NCBI GenBank assembly: GCA_905234995.1 | Contig: CAJOJV010000012.1 | Coordinates: 1 to 53,075 of the forward strand | Length of the DNA stretch: 53,075 nt | Source of the DNA: an uncultured Eubacterium sp. | Lineage (GTDB): Bacteria; Bacillota; Clostridia; Oscillospirales; Acutalibacteraceae | Direction of reading: 5' to 3' | In this document: positions 8,227 through 15,874 of the stretch, in pieces | How the letters are laid out: every line of letters starts with the position of its first letter | Numbering within the stretch: the first letter of the stretch is position 1 | Notes under the pieces: generated by a model | What the model was told of the DNA's origin: nothing | Databases searched by the model: none | What the model saw: the letters and a program-made list of their open reading frames with translations, nothing else | Position numbers and translations under genes: made by a program

Positions 8227-8302
8227 TGGTGGGAACAACAGGGCTCGAACCTGTGACCCTCTGCTTGTAAGGCAGATGCTCTCCCAGCTGAGCTATGCTC
8301 CC
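8227..8302 (-). tRNA. tRNA-Val (UAC)
   Basis: A full 76-nt cloverleaf on the minus strand: acceptor GGGAGCA paired with TGTTCCC, discriminator A and encoded CCA (8227-8229), D-arm GCTCAGCTGGGAGAGC, anticodon loop CTTACAAG with anticodon TAC, and T-loop GGTTCGAGCC. It reads GUN valine codons. It stands alone, flanked by the divergent promoter of the alpha/beta hydrolase gene and by its own terminator. Confidence 0.97.
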
Positions 8303-8365
8303 GAACGCTTTCTTATTTTAACATAAAATCTGTAAAAGTCAAGACTTTTATTAAATAATTATCGG

Positions 8366-8393
8366 TTGACAAAATCACACCATTGTATATAAT
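8366..8393 (+). promoter_or_regulatory. Sigma-A promoter of the Mbeg1-like gene
   Basis: Consensus TTGACA (8366-8371), 16-base spacer, consensus TATAAT (8388-8393); ATG at 8424 after AGGAG. Confidence 0.8.
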
Positions 8394-8423
8394 TAATTTG
8401 AACAAACATTTAGGAGAAGCATT

Positions 8424-9578
8424 ATGCCAAATCTTAACGGATATATAAAAAAATTCGGCGGCATTTCTTTCACGGAAAAGCCCTTCACCGATGCGGATAA
8501 CGTTGCGCTTTGCTATATTTATTATATGCCCTTTGAGCAGGTGGTTTCATCAAGTTTTGATGACGAGCCCGTGCCGTATGCCGATGCAGCCAATGCGCTG
8601 TTTAAGGCAAGGGGCAGCAAGCATAAGCCCGTCGGTTTAATTCTTATGAGAAACATCAGCGTGCAGATGATGGCTATGAGCAGGCAAAAGCGTTTTGCCG
8701 AAATGAAAATGGTTGCCTGCACGGATAATTTCGGCAAGGAGCCCGCAGTGCAGTTTAATGCCGCAACCTTCCTGCTTCCGAGCGGGGAAGTGGTTGTCGT
8801 TTTCCGCGGCACGGATGATACGCTTGCCGGCTGGAAAGAGGATTTTGATATTCTTCTTGAGGATTCAATTCCCTCGCACGAGCTTGCAACCGAGTATCTT
8901 GAAGAGGTTGCCGCAAAGTTTGACGGCGATATTATCATCTGCGGCCATTCAAAGGGCGGCTACGTTGCTCAGTACGGCGCGTTGCACGCTTCGCAGGAGG
9001 TCAGGGACAGGATTAAGTATCTCTATAATAACGACGGCCCCGGCCTTGCGGATTACGGCTATCTGGATTCAAAGCCTTATCAGGAGCTTCTGCCGAAATA
9101 CCGCCATTTCATTCCGCAGTCCTCCTTCATCGGTATGATGCTTGCTCACGATGATGATTACACGGTTGTTAAAAGCGTCCGTCAGGTCGGTATGATGGAG
9201 CACGATTTATCAACCTGGCAGTTCACTAACGGCGAGCTTAAAACCGTTAAGGATATCACCAATAAGGGCAAGGTTACGGATTTGGTTTTCCACGACGTTG
9301 TCAGAAATCTGGACAGTAGGCAGAGCGCTGCGTTCGGCAAGGCGCTTTCCTCAATCCTTGAGGGCGTTGACCAGAAAGGGCTTATGGACGTTGCCAAGAA
9401 TCTGCCCGAATCAATCAAGGGCGGCAAGGCGGCATACGATGCGCTTGATGAGGAAACCAAAAATACGCTCAAGGAGATTTCGGAGGGGGTTAAAAAATCC
9501 GTCAGAAGCTCGGTTAAAACCGTTATCATGGGTAATTACACCACCGTTCGCGAACGACTTGAGGAAGAAAGCGAATAA
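8424..9578 (+). CDS. Mbeg1-like (DUF2974-type) alpha/beta hydrolase
   Basis: 384 residues. The central part looks like a lipase-class 3/Mbeg1-type alpha/beta hydrolase: VVVFRGTDDTLAGWKEDF (oxyanion strand and loop, about residues 128-145) and IICGHSKGGYVAQY (nucleophile elbow with Ser, about 171-184). An Asp and His that could finish the triad lie later (for example YNNDGPG and VFHDVV). No signal peptide or membrane helix, so probably cytoplasmic. The C-terminal 100 residues are charged and helical. Its own promoter and terminator make it a single-gene unit. Proteins of this type are common in gut Firmicutes, but their substrate is not known to me; esterase or lipase activity is inference. 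Confidence 0.75.
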   Translation: MPNLNGYIKKFGGISFTEKPFTDADNVALCYIYYMPFEQVVSSSFDDEPVPYADAANALFKARGSKHKPVGLILMRNISVQMMAMSRQKRFAEMKMVACTDNFGKEPAVQFNAATFLLPSGEVVVVFRGTDDTLAGWKEDFDILLEDSIPSHELATEYLEEVAAKFDGDIIICGHSKGGYVAQYGALHASQEVRDRIKYLYNNDGPGLADYGYLDSKPYQELLPKYRHFIPQSSFIGMMLAHDDDYTVVKSVRQVGMMEHDLSTWQFTNGELKTVKDITNKGKVTDLVFHDVVRNLDSRQSAAFGKALSSILEGVDQKGLMDVAKNLPESIKGGKAAYDALDEETKNTLKEISEGVKKSVRSSVKTVIMGNYTTVRERLEEESE

Positions 9579-9580
9579 CA

Positions 9581-9614
9581 AAAAAAGGCTTGGAGTTAAT
9601 CTCCAAGCCTTTTT
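9581..9614. terminator. Terminator, probably bidirectional
   Basis: AAAGGCTTGGAG, loop TTAAT, CTCCAAGCCTTT (9584-9612), with A run before and T run after. It closes the Mbeg1-like gene and could also serve the minus-strand luxS operon. Confidence 0.85.
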
Positions 9615-9624
9615 AAATTGATAT

Positions 9625-9733
9625 ACAAATTGGGATTTGTCGGGGCGTAACAGGAACACATCGTCGGGGTCGCCGTCCCCTACAATTGTATGCGTTCATT
9701 CTTCCTGAAACACCCCGCCAAACTCAGATTTAG
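9625..9733. repeat. Element E1 with paired quasi-palindromic ends
   Basis: Left end ACAAATTGGGATTTGT (9625-9640), right end CCAAACTCAGATTTAG (9718-9733), the latter running into the luxS stop codon. Just inside are GGGGCG on the left and CCCCGCC on the right. The interior holds GGGG-tcgccgt-CCCC and the palindrome TACAATTGTA. It shares its ends with the elements at 15875-16082 and 22045-22106. Confidence 0.6.
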
Positions 9734-10197
9734 TTATTTCCTTCGGGATATTTCAAATCCTCCTTGCTCCAATCCTTGATGATTTCAAGGAATGCCTTAG
9801 CCTCCTCCTTAGCCTGCGCAAGGTTATGGTCGTTGCAATTGCCGCAATCTCTCATATTTGCGCCGGGAATCATACCCCAGAATTCGGCAATGTGCTGAAA
9901 CGCCTCTCTGATAAGGTTAATTGAATAATTATCGGTAAGCGAACGGGTGAGAAAATAAAATCCCGTGCGGCTTGCCATCGGTCCGAAATAAATAATATTC
10001 TCGGCAAATTCCGTTTTTTCAATATAAGCCTTAAAAATATGCTCAATCGTGTGCATTGCGGCGTTGGTCATAACCGGCTCGCGGTTAGGCTCGCGCATAC
10101 GGATATCGTAGGTGGTGATATCCTCGTCAATTCGGCTGATGTAAACGCCCTTTTTCAATGCGTTGCGGTCAACATTTAAGCTCGGTATGGTTTTCAT
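9730..10197 (-). CDS. luxS: LuxS-family protein (S-ribosylhomocysteine lyase homologue) with altered active site
   Basis: 155 residues aligning end to end with LuxS, which splits S-ribosylhomocysteine into homocysteine and the AI-2 precursor. The metal site is present: HTIEH (two His and the catalytic Glu) and the Cys of RDCGN. Two usual active-site residues are changed. The catalytic Cys of MGCRTGFY is Ser (MASRTGFY), and the substrate-side His of the N-terminal SFxVDH is Arg (SLNVDR). The DNA is unambiguous: codons AGC and CGC, each one base from the usual residue. Third gene of rluA-type, phospholipase-like, luxS, with an ATGA overlap at 10194-10197. No Pfs/MTAN or methionine-cycle gene is nearby. 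It may be inactive or altered; the family call is firm. Confidence 0.9.
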   Translation of the reverse strand: MKTIPSLNVDRNALKKGVYISRIDEDITTYDIRMREPNREPVMTNAAMHTIEHIFKAYIEKTEFAENIIYFGPMASRTGFYFLTRSLTDNYSINLIREAFQHIAEFWGMIPGANMRDCGNCNDHNLAQAKEEAKAFLEIIKDWSKEDLKYPEGNN

Positions 10198-11117
10198 TTA
10201 ACTTCAACTCCTGTTAAGAATGATAAATTATGTGTTAGCTCATAGCCGTCTGCGCCCTCGTTAAAGCCCCTGATTATTTTCTCAGCTCTCGGCTTTGCGG
10301 CTTCAAAAAGGTCATAAAAGCTTTCGCGGCGCTCACCCTCTTCATAAGGGGATTTCCATTTGTTATGATTTATATTAGCATATTTTTTTGCCGTTTCCAA
10401 GTCATCCGTGCGTAAAAATGCCGTAAGCATAAAGTTTTTTGAAATCGGCGCTAACAGACGCTCAAGCCTGCCGAATTTCTTTTGCTTTTTATTGTCCGCG
10501 TCAACGAGGATAACCTGCATTTTTTTCAAGTCGTCAAACGCCTGCTCGGCTTCCTCAGCGGTAAAAGGATAATCCGGAATAGCGCCCTGCATACTCTGCA
10601 GCGTGCGTGCGGCTTCCGCCCTCTCTTCATAGTTGAAATTAAGCGTGTCCGCCGTTTCAAACGCCTTTGGCTTTTCAATTCCGAGCCGCTCGTGAATAAG
10701 CAGGGAATCAAGCCCGAGCTCAATCATATTGTGCACGGAAAACGGGTGCGCTTTCGGATTTATTTCGCAAATTCTGTATTGCAGATAATACACGTACGGG
10801 TGGCAAACGCTGTCCAGCGCATAGTGCAGAATCATTCCGTAGGCATAGCTTTTTGCAATATCGGGGGCAGGGGAGGCTGAGTTGCAGTAATCCCTCATCA
10901 TTTCAAGCATATCGCCGAATTTTGCCTTGTGCAGCTCAGAGCCCGAGGAGCGGCGGGATTTGCCCTTCCACTGCGGCAAAACCCTGTGGAAGAAAAAGAT
11001 ATCGGGACCCTGAGTGCCGATATATACTGCATTCTCGTTCAGCTCAAAATCCGCAAGCTCGTGAAGCTTCGGCATCATTTCCCTTGCAAAATTATAATGT
11101 GTTGAAAAAGCGGGCAT
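10194..11117 (-). CDS. Zinc-dependent phospholipase C-like protein
   Basis: 307 residues with the pattern of bacterial zinc phospholipase C / S1-P1-type proteins found in Clostridia: MPAFSTHYNFAREM (N-terminal metal site), GTQGPDIFFFHR, YGMILHYALDSVCHPYVYY (His and Asp ligands in an all-helical core) and HNMIELGLDSLL. These proteins bind three zinc ions and cleave phosphodiesters; the substrate of this cytoplasmic-looking version (no signal peptide) is unknown. AAGGAG precedes the ATG by 8 bases. It overlaps the stop of the pseudouridine synthase gene upstream (TAATG) and the start of luxS downstream (ATGA), so the three genes are translationally linked. Confidence 0.82.
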   Translation of the reverse strand: MPAFSTHYNFAREMMPKLHELADFELNENAVYIGTQGPDIFFFHRVLPQWKGKSRRSSGSELHKAKFGDMLEMMRDYCNSASPAPDIAKSYAYGMILHYALDSVCHPYVYYLQYRICEINPKAHPFSVHNMIELGLDSLLIHERLGIEKPKAFETADTLNFNYEERAEAARTLQSMQGAIPDYPFTAEEAEQAFDDLKKMQVILVDADNKKQKKFGRLERLLAPISKNFMLTAFLRTDDLETAKKYANINHNKWKSPYEEGERRESFYDLFEAAKPRAEKIIRGFNEGADGYELTHNLSFLTGVEVK

Positions 11118-11986
11118 TAATAGTTCTCCTTAATAATATTCTCAAAATCCTGCGGGAAATTGCAGGATATTTTCATCTCTTTTCCTATTATTGGGTGTGT
11201 AAAGCAAATGTCTTTACAGTGCAATGCCTGTCTGTAAAGTAAATTACTTGCCGCCCCGTACATCGTATCGCCCAAAAGAGGATGACCGATGCTTGAAAAA
11301 TGCACTCTTATTTGGTGCGTGCGCCCTGTCTCAAGCCTGATTTTCAGCAGGGTTAAGCCGTTTTTGTTTTCAATCGCCTCATAGTGGGTGACTGCGCTTT
11401 CGCCCTCACCCTTCGGGGCAATGCCTCTTTTGATAATGCTGTCGCCAAGGCGTTTTATCGGCGCGTTGATAGTGCCGCTCCCTTTGATTTCTCCGCAGAC
11501 TATTGCATAATAATCCTTTTCTATTTTACCTGCCAGCTTTGCGGCGGCAAGCTCGTTTTTAGCAATCACAACCAAGCCGCTTGTGTCACGGTCAAGGCGG
11601 TAAACCGCGCGAAATGAGGTGCTTTCCTCTCCTGCAAGATGCGCTGCCACTGCGTTTGAAAGCGTGTCGCCGATATGGTTTCGGCTTTCGTGTACGGGCA
11701 TAAAGGGCGGCTTGTTAACAACCAGAATATCCTCATCCTCATACGCAATTTCAAGCGTATCCTCAGACGGTGCGGGCATATGCCCCTTGCTTTCAATTCG
11801 GATTTGCAGCCTGTCGCCCGCGGAAAGGCGCTCAATTGCTTTTGCAAATTCACCGTTTTTTGTTATGCCGTTTTCCGTTCGCTTCAGCCTTGCAAGCAGG
11901 GAAGCGGAAACGCCGAAATCATGCAGAAAATCTTTAATCTGCCGTCCGTTATCCTTTTCGGCAATAATAAACTCAATTTCTCTCAT
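11117..11986 (-). CDS. RluA-family RNA pseudouridine synthase
   Basis: 289 residues. An S4-like N-terminal region (about residues 15-55) precedes a pseudouridine synthase domain with the catalytic motif YRLDRDTSGLVVIAKN (Asp about 130), VCGEIKGSGTINAPI and GRTHQIRVHFSSIGHPLLGDTMYG. The family converts uridine to pseudouridine in rRNA or tRNA; RluC/RluD-type 23S sites are likely but cannot be assigned. The ATG lies only 6 bases after a TATAAT box and has no ribosome site, so its mRNA may be leaderless. No other start codon gives a normal N-terminus. First gene of the operon with the phospholipase-like gene and luxS. Confidence 0.88.
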   Translation of the reverse strand: MREIEFIIAEKDNGRQIKDFLHDFGVSASLLARLKRTENGITKNGEFAKAIERLSAGDRLQIRIESKGHMPAPSEDTLEIAYEDEDILVVNKPPFMPVHESRNHIGDTLSNAVAAHLAGEESTSFRAVYRLDRDTSGLVVIAKNELAAAKLAGKIEKDYYAIVCGEIKGSGTINAPIKRLGDSIIKRGIAPKGEGESAVTHYEAIENKNGLTLLKIRLETGRTHQIRVHFSSIGHPLLGDTMYGAASNLLYRQALHCKDICFTHPIIGKEMKISCNFPQDFENIIKENY

Positions 11987-11992
11987 AATGAA

Positions 11993-12021
11993 ATTATATC
12001 AGCAAAAAAGCGCCAAGGCAA
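11993..12021 (-). promoter_or_regulatory. Promoter giving a possibly leaderless mRNA
   Basis: Minus strand: TTGCCT (12021-12016), 17-base spacer, TATAAT (11998-11993), then six bases and the ATG of the pseudouridine synthase gene at 11986. Normal start-site spacing would place +1 at or next to the A of ATG. Confidence 0.7.
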
Positions 12022-12054
12022 CAAAAAAATAACGGGAGGCTTGCCCTCCCGTTT
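12022..12054 (-). terminator. Terminator of degV
   Basis: On the minus strand: AACGGGAGG, loop, CCTCCCGTT (plus coordinates 12031-12052) then TTTTTTT. Its T tract abuts the -35 box of the next promoter. Confidence 0.85.
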
Positions 12055-12061
12055 AATGCAG

Positions 12062-12928
12062 TTATTTTTCAAATGAAACGATTATGCCGCCGTTTGAAGC
12101 ATAAAGCGAATTAAGCCCGCTTGCCTTAAGGATAATAATGTTTTCCTCTGCATAATTGCAGGCGGCTTTGATGTTTCGCTTAACCTCGTTTGCCTTTTCA
12201 ACGCAGCAAACCTCTGTAACGTAGCATTTTTTGCCTGCTAAATTGCTTCCCTCAGTGTCAGCGGCGATAAGCTTTGCCATTTTGCTAAGCGCGCGCTTCA
12301 CCGTTAAATCCTTGCCCGAAACGGAAATATTGCCCGCCTCTGTTCTGCGGCAGATTAGCTTAACTTTCAGTGCCTCAATAACGCTTGCCGCCAGATTGTA
12401 AAGCCTGCCGTTGCCCTTGAGTGCGTCCATACTCTCAAGGCAGAAATAAAGCCCAAGCCCGTTAACGCAGTAATCCTCAACCCTTTCAACAACCTCTTCA
12501 AAAGGTGCGCCGCCGTCAGCCAAGGTCTTGATCTTTTCTGCCATCAGTGTTTCAAGCCCGGAGGTTGCTTTTGAATTGAACACGTGTATGTTCTTTGTGC
12601 TGCCCGCGTGCTCCTCTTTGTATAAATCAACTCCCTGTATTGCGCTGTTGTAGCAGCCGCTGAGCTTTGAGGTAATCGTGATTATATAAACGTCCTCCTC
12701 GTCGCCCTCAATCGCCTTTGCAAATGCGTCGGGTGAGGGGCAGGCGGATTTTGCCAGTTCATTGCTTTCAACCATTCTGGAAATAAAATCCTCCTGATTA
12801 AAGCTCTCGTCATCAATAACGACGTAATCGCCGATCTGAAGGGTAAGCGGCACAACCTCAAGATTGCTCCAGCCCCTCATTTCTTCATTTATATCGCAGC
12901 AGGAATCAACAACTATTTTATATGACAT
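12062..12928 (-). CDS. DegV family fatty-acid-binding protein
   Basis: 288 residues from the chosen ATG. Two-lobed DegV fold: MSYKIVVDSCCDI at the start, LTLQIGDYVVIDDESF, then TSKLSGCYNSAIQG (fatty-acid head-group site, usually TSxLSGTY) and ESMDALKGNGRL (usually L..L.KGGR). DegV/FakB proteins hold a fatty acid so that FakA can phosphorylate it for lipid synthesis; no fakA is nearby. A longer reading begins at 12988 but runs through the promoter; AAGAGGTG before the 12928 ATG decides the start. It is a single-gene unit between its promoter (12978-13007) and terminator. Confidence 0.88.
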   Translation of the reverse strand: MSYKIVVDSCCDINEEMRGWSNLEVVPLTLQIGDYVVIDDESFNQEDFISRMVESNELAKSACPSPDAFAKAIEGDEEDVYIITITSKLSGCYNSAIQGVDLYKEEHAGSTKNIHVFNSKATSGLETLMAEKIKTLADGGAPFEEVVERVEDYCVNGLGLYFCLESMDALKGNGRLYNLAASVIEALKVKLICRRTEAGNISVSGKDLTVKRALSKMAKLIAADTEGSNLAGKKCYVTEVCCVEKANEVKRNIKAACNYAEENIIILKASGLNSLYASNGGIIVSFEK

Positions 12929-12965
12929 AGTGAAGCACCTCTTATTACTATAACTTATTATAACT

Positions 12966-13007
12966 AAATCCGCTTGTATTATAAACAAACGGATTTAAAC
13001 AAGTCAA
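12966..13007 (-). promoter_or_regulatory. degV promoter with a palindrome across the -10 box
   Basis: Minus strand: TTGACT (13007-13002), 18-base spacer, TATAAT (12983-12978). A 12-base inverted repeat, AAATCCGCTTGT (12966-12977) and ACAAACGGATTT (12985-12996), is centred on the -10 box with one mismatch, as expected for a repressor operator. It has no T tract after it, so it is not an argH terminator of the usual kind. Confidence 0.6.
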
Positions 13008-13033
13008 TTAAAATGGATAAAGTTTTTAAAGTG

Positions 13034-14410
13034 TTAATAATTAATCTTTTCCCTTGCAGCAGCAATCTGCGCGGCAACGCTCTCAGTGCTCGGACCGCCT
13101 GCAACAAGCCTGTCTGAAACGCATTTTTCAAGGTTAATTGCGGTGTAAACCTCTTCGTCAAACAGCTCGCAAACATCCTTGTAATCCTCAAGCGGCAGGG
13201 TTTCAAGGGTAACGCCCTTGTCAATGCAAAGCGCAACAAGCTCTCCCGTTGCCTTGTATGCGTCGCGGAAAGCAAGCCCCTTGCCCACAAGATAGTCGGC
13301 GCAGTCTGTTGCATTAATAAAGCCCTTTGCAGCAGCGTTTCGCATATTTTCCTTAAGCACGGTCATCGTGTCAATCATCGGGGTGAAGGCGGTCAGGCAC
13401 ATTTTAACGGTGTCAACGGCGTCAAAAATTGCCTCCTTGTCCTCCTGCATATCCTTATTATATGCAAGTGCAATGCCTTTCATCACGGTTAAAAGCGCGG
13501 TTAAATCGCCGAAAACGCGTCCGCTCTTGCCGCGCACAAGCTCCGCAATATCGGGGTTTTTCTTCTGCGGCATAATGGATGAGCCGGTTGAAAACGCGTC
13601 GTCAAGCTCAATGAATTTGAATTCCCAGCTGCACCACATAATGATTTCCTCGGAGAAACGGGAAAGGTGCACCATAATAATTGAAAGGTCAGCCGCAAGC
13701 TCAAGGCAGAAATCGCGGTCCGAAACGCCGTCAAGCGAGTTGAGCGTAATGCCGTCAAAGCCAAGCTCCTTTGCAACCATCTCCCTGTCAAGCGGGTAAG
13801 TGGTGCCGGCAAGCGCGCCTGAGCCGAGCGGGCAGATATTCATTCTGCGCTTCGTATCTGCAAGCCTGTCCAAATCCCTGCAAAGCATTGCGGCGTAAGC
13901 CATAATATGATGAGCAAAGGTAATCGGCTGCGCGCGCTGAAGATGGGTGTAGCCCGGCATAATGGCGTCCGCGTTTTCCTCCGCCTTTTTGCAGATAACC
14001 TCAATCAGCTCTTTAAGCTTGCCCTCAAGCTCCTCAATCTCCTTGCGAAGCGTAAGGCGAATATCAAGCGCAACCTGGTCGTTCCTGCTCCTTGCGGTGT
14101 GCAGGCGCTTGCCGGTGTCGCCGAGCCTTGCGGTCAGCTCGCCCTCAACGAAGGTGTGAATATCCTCAGCAGCCATATCAATCTGAAGCGAGTCGCTTTT
14201 AATATCGTCAAGAATTTTGCCAAGCTCTGCAATGATCTTTTCGCTCTCGCTTTTTGCAATAATTCCCTGAGCGCCAAGCATTCCCGCATGTGCAATGCTG
14301 CCTCTTATGTCCTCCTCAAACATCCTGCTGTCAAAGCTGATAGAGGAATTAAAATCGTTTGTTTCCTTGGCAAGCTCTTTCTTAAACCTGCCCTTCCAAA
14401 GTTGAGCCAT
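13034..14410 (-). CDS. argH: Argininosuccinate lyase
   Basis: 458 residues, the normal length. It cleaves argininosuccinate to arginine and fumarate, the last step of arginine synthesis. The fumarase/aspartase-superfamily signature TGSSIMPQKKNPD (catalytic Ser loop) is intact, as are DIHTFVEGELTARLGD, LHTARSRNDQVALD and YTHLQRAQPITFAHH (catalytic His). AGAGGA precedes the ATG. It follows argG by 53 bases, with a strong hairpin in the gap, and forms the argGH operon. No clear terminator of its own is seen before the degV promoter. Confidence 0.97.
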   Translation of the reverse strand: MAQLWKGRFKKELAKETNDFNSSISFDSRMFEEDIRGSIAHAGMLGAQGIIAKSESEKIIAELGKILDDIKSDSLQIDMAAEDIHTFVEGELTARLGDTGKRLHTARSRNDQVALDIRLTLRKEIEELEGKLKELIEVICKKAEENADAIMPGYTHLQRAQPITFAHHIMAYAAMLCRDLDRLADTKRRMNICPLGSGALAGTTYPLDREMVAKELGFDGITLNSLDGVSDRDFCLELAADLSIIMVHLSRFSEEIIMWCSWEFKFIELDDAFSTGSSIMPQKKNPDIAELVRGKSGRVFGDLTALLTVMKGIALAYNKDMQEDKEAIFDAVDTVKMCLTAFTPMIDTMTVLKENMRNAAAKGFINATDCADYLVGKGLAFRDAYKATGELVALCIDKGVTLETLPLEDYKDVCELFDEEVYTAINLEKCVSDRLVAGGPSTESVAAQIAAAREKINY

Positions 14411-14435
14411 TGTCAGTCCTCTTTAATAGTCGCAG

Positions 14436-14454
14436 GGGCGGATATTATCCGCCC
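14436..14454 (-). promoter_or_regulatory. Hairpin between argG and argH
   Basis: GGGCGGAT and ATCCGCCC with a 3-base loop in the 53-base gap. No T run follows, so it more likely protects the upstream message or sets the argG/argH ratio than terminates. Confidence 0.5.
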
Positions 14455-14463
14455 GCTAAGTAT

Positions 14464-15696
14464 TTACTCGTTATTGTTCCTTTGAGCGTCAAGCATTGCC
14501 TTAACCTTTATTGAAAGGCCGAAGAGGTTGATGAAGCCTGCGGAATCAGCCTGATTGTAAGCGCCGCCGTCCTCGCCGAAGGAAGCGATGTTCTCATCAT
14601 AAAGGCTGAACGGTGAGGTAACGCCCGCGTTAATGATATTGCCCTTGTAAAGCTTCAGCTTAACGTCACCCGTGCAGGTTTCCTGTGTTTTGTCAACGAA
14701 AGCGGAAAGCGCCTCGCGCAGGGGAGTGAACCATAAGCCGTTATATACAAGCTCGCCGAATTTCTGGGAAACGAGCTTCTTGTAGTGAGAAGTCTCGCGG
14801 TCAAGGGTGAGCATCTCAAGCAGCTCGTGAGCTTTGTAAAGAATTGCGCCGCCCGGGGTCTCGTAAACGCCGCGGCTCTTCATACCAACGAGGCGGTTTT
14901 CAACGATGTCAAGCAGACCGATGCCGTTTGCGCCGCCGAGCTCGTTGAGCTTTTCAACGATTGCAAGCGGCTTCATTTCAACTCCGTCAATCGCGGTGGG
15001 CACGCCCTTTTCAAAATGAATTGAAACGTAGGTCGGCTCGTCCGGCGCCTGCTCGGGAGCAACGCCCAGCTCAAGGAAGCCCTCCTTAAGATACTGCGGC
15101 TCGTTTGCAGGGTCCTCAAGGTCAAGCCCCTCGTGCGAAAGATGCCAAACGTTCTTATCCTTTGAATAGTTCGTTTCACGGTTAATCTTAAGCGGAATAT
15201 TGTGTGCCTCCGCATATTCGATTTCCTCTTCACGGGATTTGATATCCCAGATACGCCAGGGGGCGATGATTTCCATTTCGGGCGCAAATGCCTTTAAGGT
15301 CAGCTCAAAGCGAACCTGGTCGTTGCCCTTGCCGGTGCAGCCGTGGCAGATAGCGTCAGCGCCTTCCTTAAGTGCAATTTCAGCAAGACCCTTTGCAATG
15401 CAGGGGCGTGCGTGAGAGGTGCCGAGAAGGTACGTTTCGTAATCTGCGCCCGCCTTTAAGCAGGGGAAGATGTAATCCTCAACGTATTCATCCTTGAGGT
15501 CAAGCACATAGAGCTTTGAAGCGCCCGTTGCAATTGCCTTTTCCTCAAGTCCGTCAAGCTCGGTGCCCTGACCGACGTCGCCGGATACGGCAATAACCTC
15601 GCAGTTATTATAGTTTTCCTTTAACCACGGAATGATAATTGAAGTGTCCAGCCCGCCGCTGTATGCAAGCACAACCTTTTTGATTTCCTTAGCCAT
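14464..15696 (-). CDS. argG: Argininosuccinate synthase
   Basis: 410 residues, full length. It joins citrulline and aspartate using ATP to give argininosuccinate. The N-terminal ATP pyrophosphatase loop [15 protein letters not shown] and the second motif [17 protein letters not shown] are present, as are the citrulline/aspartate-site segments [14 protein letters not shown] and [24 protein letters not shown] stands 8 bases before the ATG. First gene of argGH, with a sigma-A promoter at 15762-15790 and ArgR-like boxes further upstream. Confidence 0.97.
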   Translation of the reverse strand: MAKEIKKVVLAYSGGLDTSIIIPWLKENYNNCEVIAVSGDVGQGTELDGLEEKAIATGASKLYVLDLKDEYVEDYIFPCLKAGADYETYLLGTSHARPCIAKGLAEIALKEGADAICHGCTGKGNDQVRFELTLKAFAPEMEIIAPWRIWDIKSREEEIEYAEAHNIPLKINRETNYSKDKNVWHLSHEGLDLEDPANEPQYLKEGFLELGVAPEQAPDEPTYVSIHFEKGVPTAIDGVEMKPLAIVEKLNELGGANGIGLLDIVENRLVGMKSRGVYETPGGAILYKAHELLEMLTLDRETSHYKKLVSQKFGELVYNGLWFTPLREALSAFVDKTQETCTGDVKLKLYKGNIINAGVTSPFSLYDENIASFGEDGGAYNQADSAGFINLFGLSIKVKAMLDAQRNNNE

Positions 15697-15761
15697 TTTG
15701 AATACCTCCGATATAATATGTATTAATATATGATTTTATGAAAAATTCTGAACTGCTAATC

Positions 15762-15790
15762 ATTATATATGCCCGTTTCGGCATAGTCAA
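15762..15790 (-). promoter_or_regulatory. Sigma-A promoter of argGH
   Basis: Minus strand: TTGACT (15790-15785), 17 bases, TATAAT (15767-15762). The leader is about 60 bases. Confidence 0.75.
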
Positions 15791-15806
15791 GCAAAATGTA
15801 TAAATT

Positions 15807-15861
15807 TGTATAAACATACAAAAACAGCGAATAATCAATGAATATTATGTATATTTTTGCA
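15807..15861. promoter_or_regulatory. Two ARG-box-like palindromes upstream of argG
   Basis: TGTATAAACATACA (15807-15820) and TGTATATTTTTGCA (15848-15861) resemble the ArgR half-box pair TGNATWWWWATNCA, with centres 41 bases apart, about four helical turns. They lie upstream of the -35 box. A weaker third match overlaps at 15797-15810. Binding by ArgR/AhrC is inferred only from the pattern and from the argGH neighbour. Confidence 0.4.
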
Positions 15862-15874
15862 ATGCAGAGACCCG

